From Streptomyces sp. NBC_01294 (GTDB lineage: Bacteria > Actinomycetota > Actinomycetes > Streptomycetales > Streptomycetaceae): a stretch of 64,000 nt of DNA. The notes below the pieces were generated by a model that saw nothing but the letters and a program-made list of their open reading frames with translations, was not told where the DNA came from and did not search any database. Made by a program: the position numbers and the translations under genes. The number at the start of each line of letters is the position of its first letter. Positions within the stretch are counted from its first letter, which is position 1. Positions 61,342 to 64,000 of the stretch are shown one piece after another. Location: positions 3,289,001-3,353,000 of the forward strand of contig NZ_CP108423.1 of assembly GCF_035917235.1 (NCBI RefSeq). Reading direction: 5' to 3'.

Positions 61342-64000
<2,659 letters not shown>

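Overview
This window is high-GC chromosomal DNA from a Streptomyces or very close relative. The evidence is strong GC bias at third codon positions, many GTG/TTG starts, TTGNNN-17/18-TANNNT promoters, and a gene order around rpsL-rpsG-fusA-tuf, rpoBC, rplJL, rplKA and secE-nusG that agrees with what I remember of the S. coelicolor core chromosome. I see no phage, transposase, integrase, CRISPR array or rRNA. Species cannot be fixed from the sequence alone.

Layout. (1) 1-7511: cell-surface glycan cluster. A seven-gene, mostly overlapping minus-strand operon runs rfbB, rfbD, a flippase, two GT2 glycosyltransferases with a DUF2304 gene between them, and a multi-membrane protein cut by the window edge. 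rfbA-rfbC diverge from it, so all four dTDP-L-rhamnose genes are present. (2) 7723-12303: str operon (rpsL, rpsG, fusA, tuf) with a clear promoter. (3) 12529-14994: a YfhO-like membrane protein on the opposite strand. (4) 15132-24466: rplJ-rplL-rpoB-rpoC with promoters, an L10-leader-type attenuator and several strong hairpins. (5) 24474-29388: two lipoproteins, rplA, rplK, nusG, secE and tRNA-Trp. (6) 29581-36660: aminotransferase, a 415-bp tandem repeat array, adenosine-deaminase-like gene, murB, small genes, and an MFS exporter with its TetR regulator and two matching operators. (7) 36877-45931: two MaoC-type hydratase genes, rpmG, tRNA-Met, tRNA-Thr, an amidohydrolase homologue lacking metal ligands, NAD(P)-binding protein, DUF3574, tRNA-Tyr, yajQ-like, SulP and APC transporters, SMI1/KNR4, YccF. 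(8) 45928-57262: htpX and a ten-gene nuo operon. (9) 57410-64000: two paralogous sensor kinases, one response regulator, and korA-korB (korB cut by the window end).

The least ordinary part is the right-hand 17 kb. The nuo operon encodes A, B, C, H, I, J, K, L, M, N, but nuoD, E, F and G are absent and nuoC abuts nuoH by a 4-base overlap. NuoC carries a roughly 315-residue Pro/Ala/Thr-rich tail built on a 35-residue repeat, NuoI has an Ala-rich tail, and the quinone-loop motif of NuoH is altered. It lies close to korAB, which makes reduced ferredoxin. I infer a non-NADH, possibly ferredoxin-linked, incomplete complex-I-like membrane assembly. A partial second nuo cluster is, as far as I recall, known in Streptomyces; the repeat tail and the missing NuoD are the points to examine. 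Regulatory structure is also rich: palindromes sit in or beside the rpsL, rpoB, tetR and MFS promoters.
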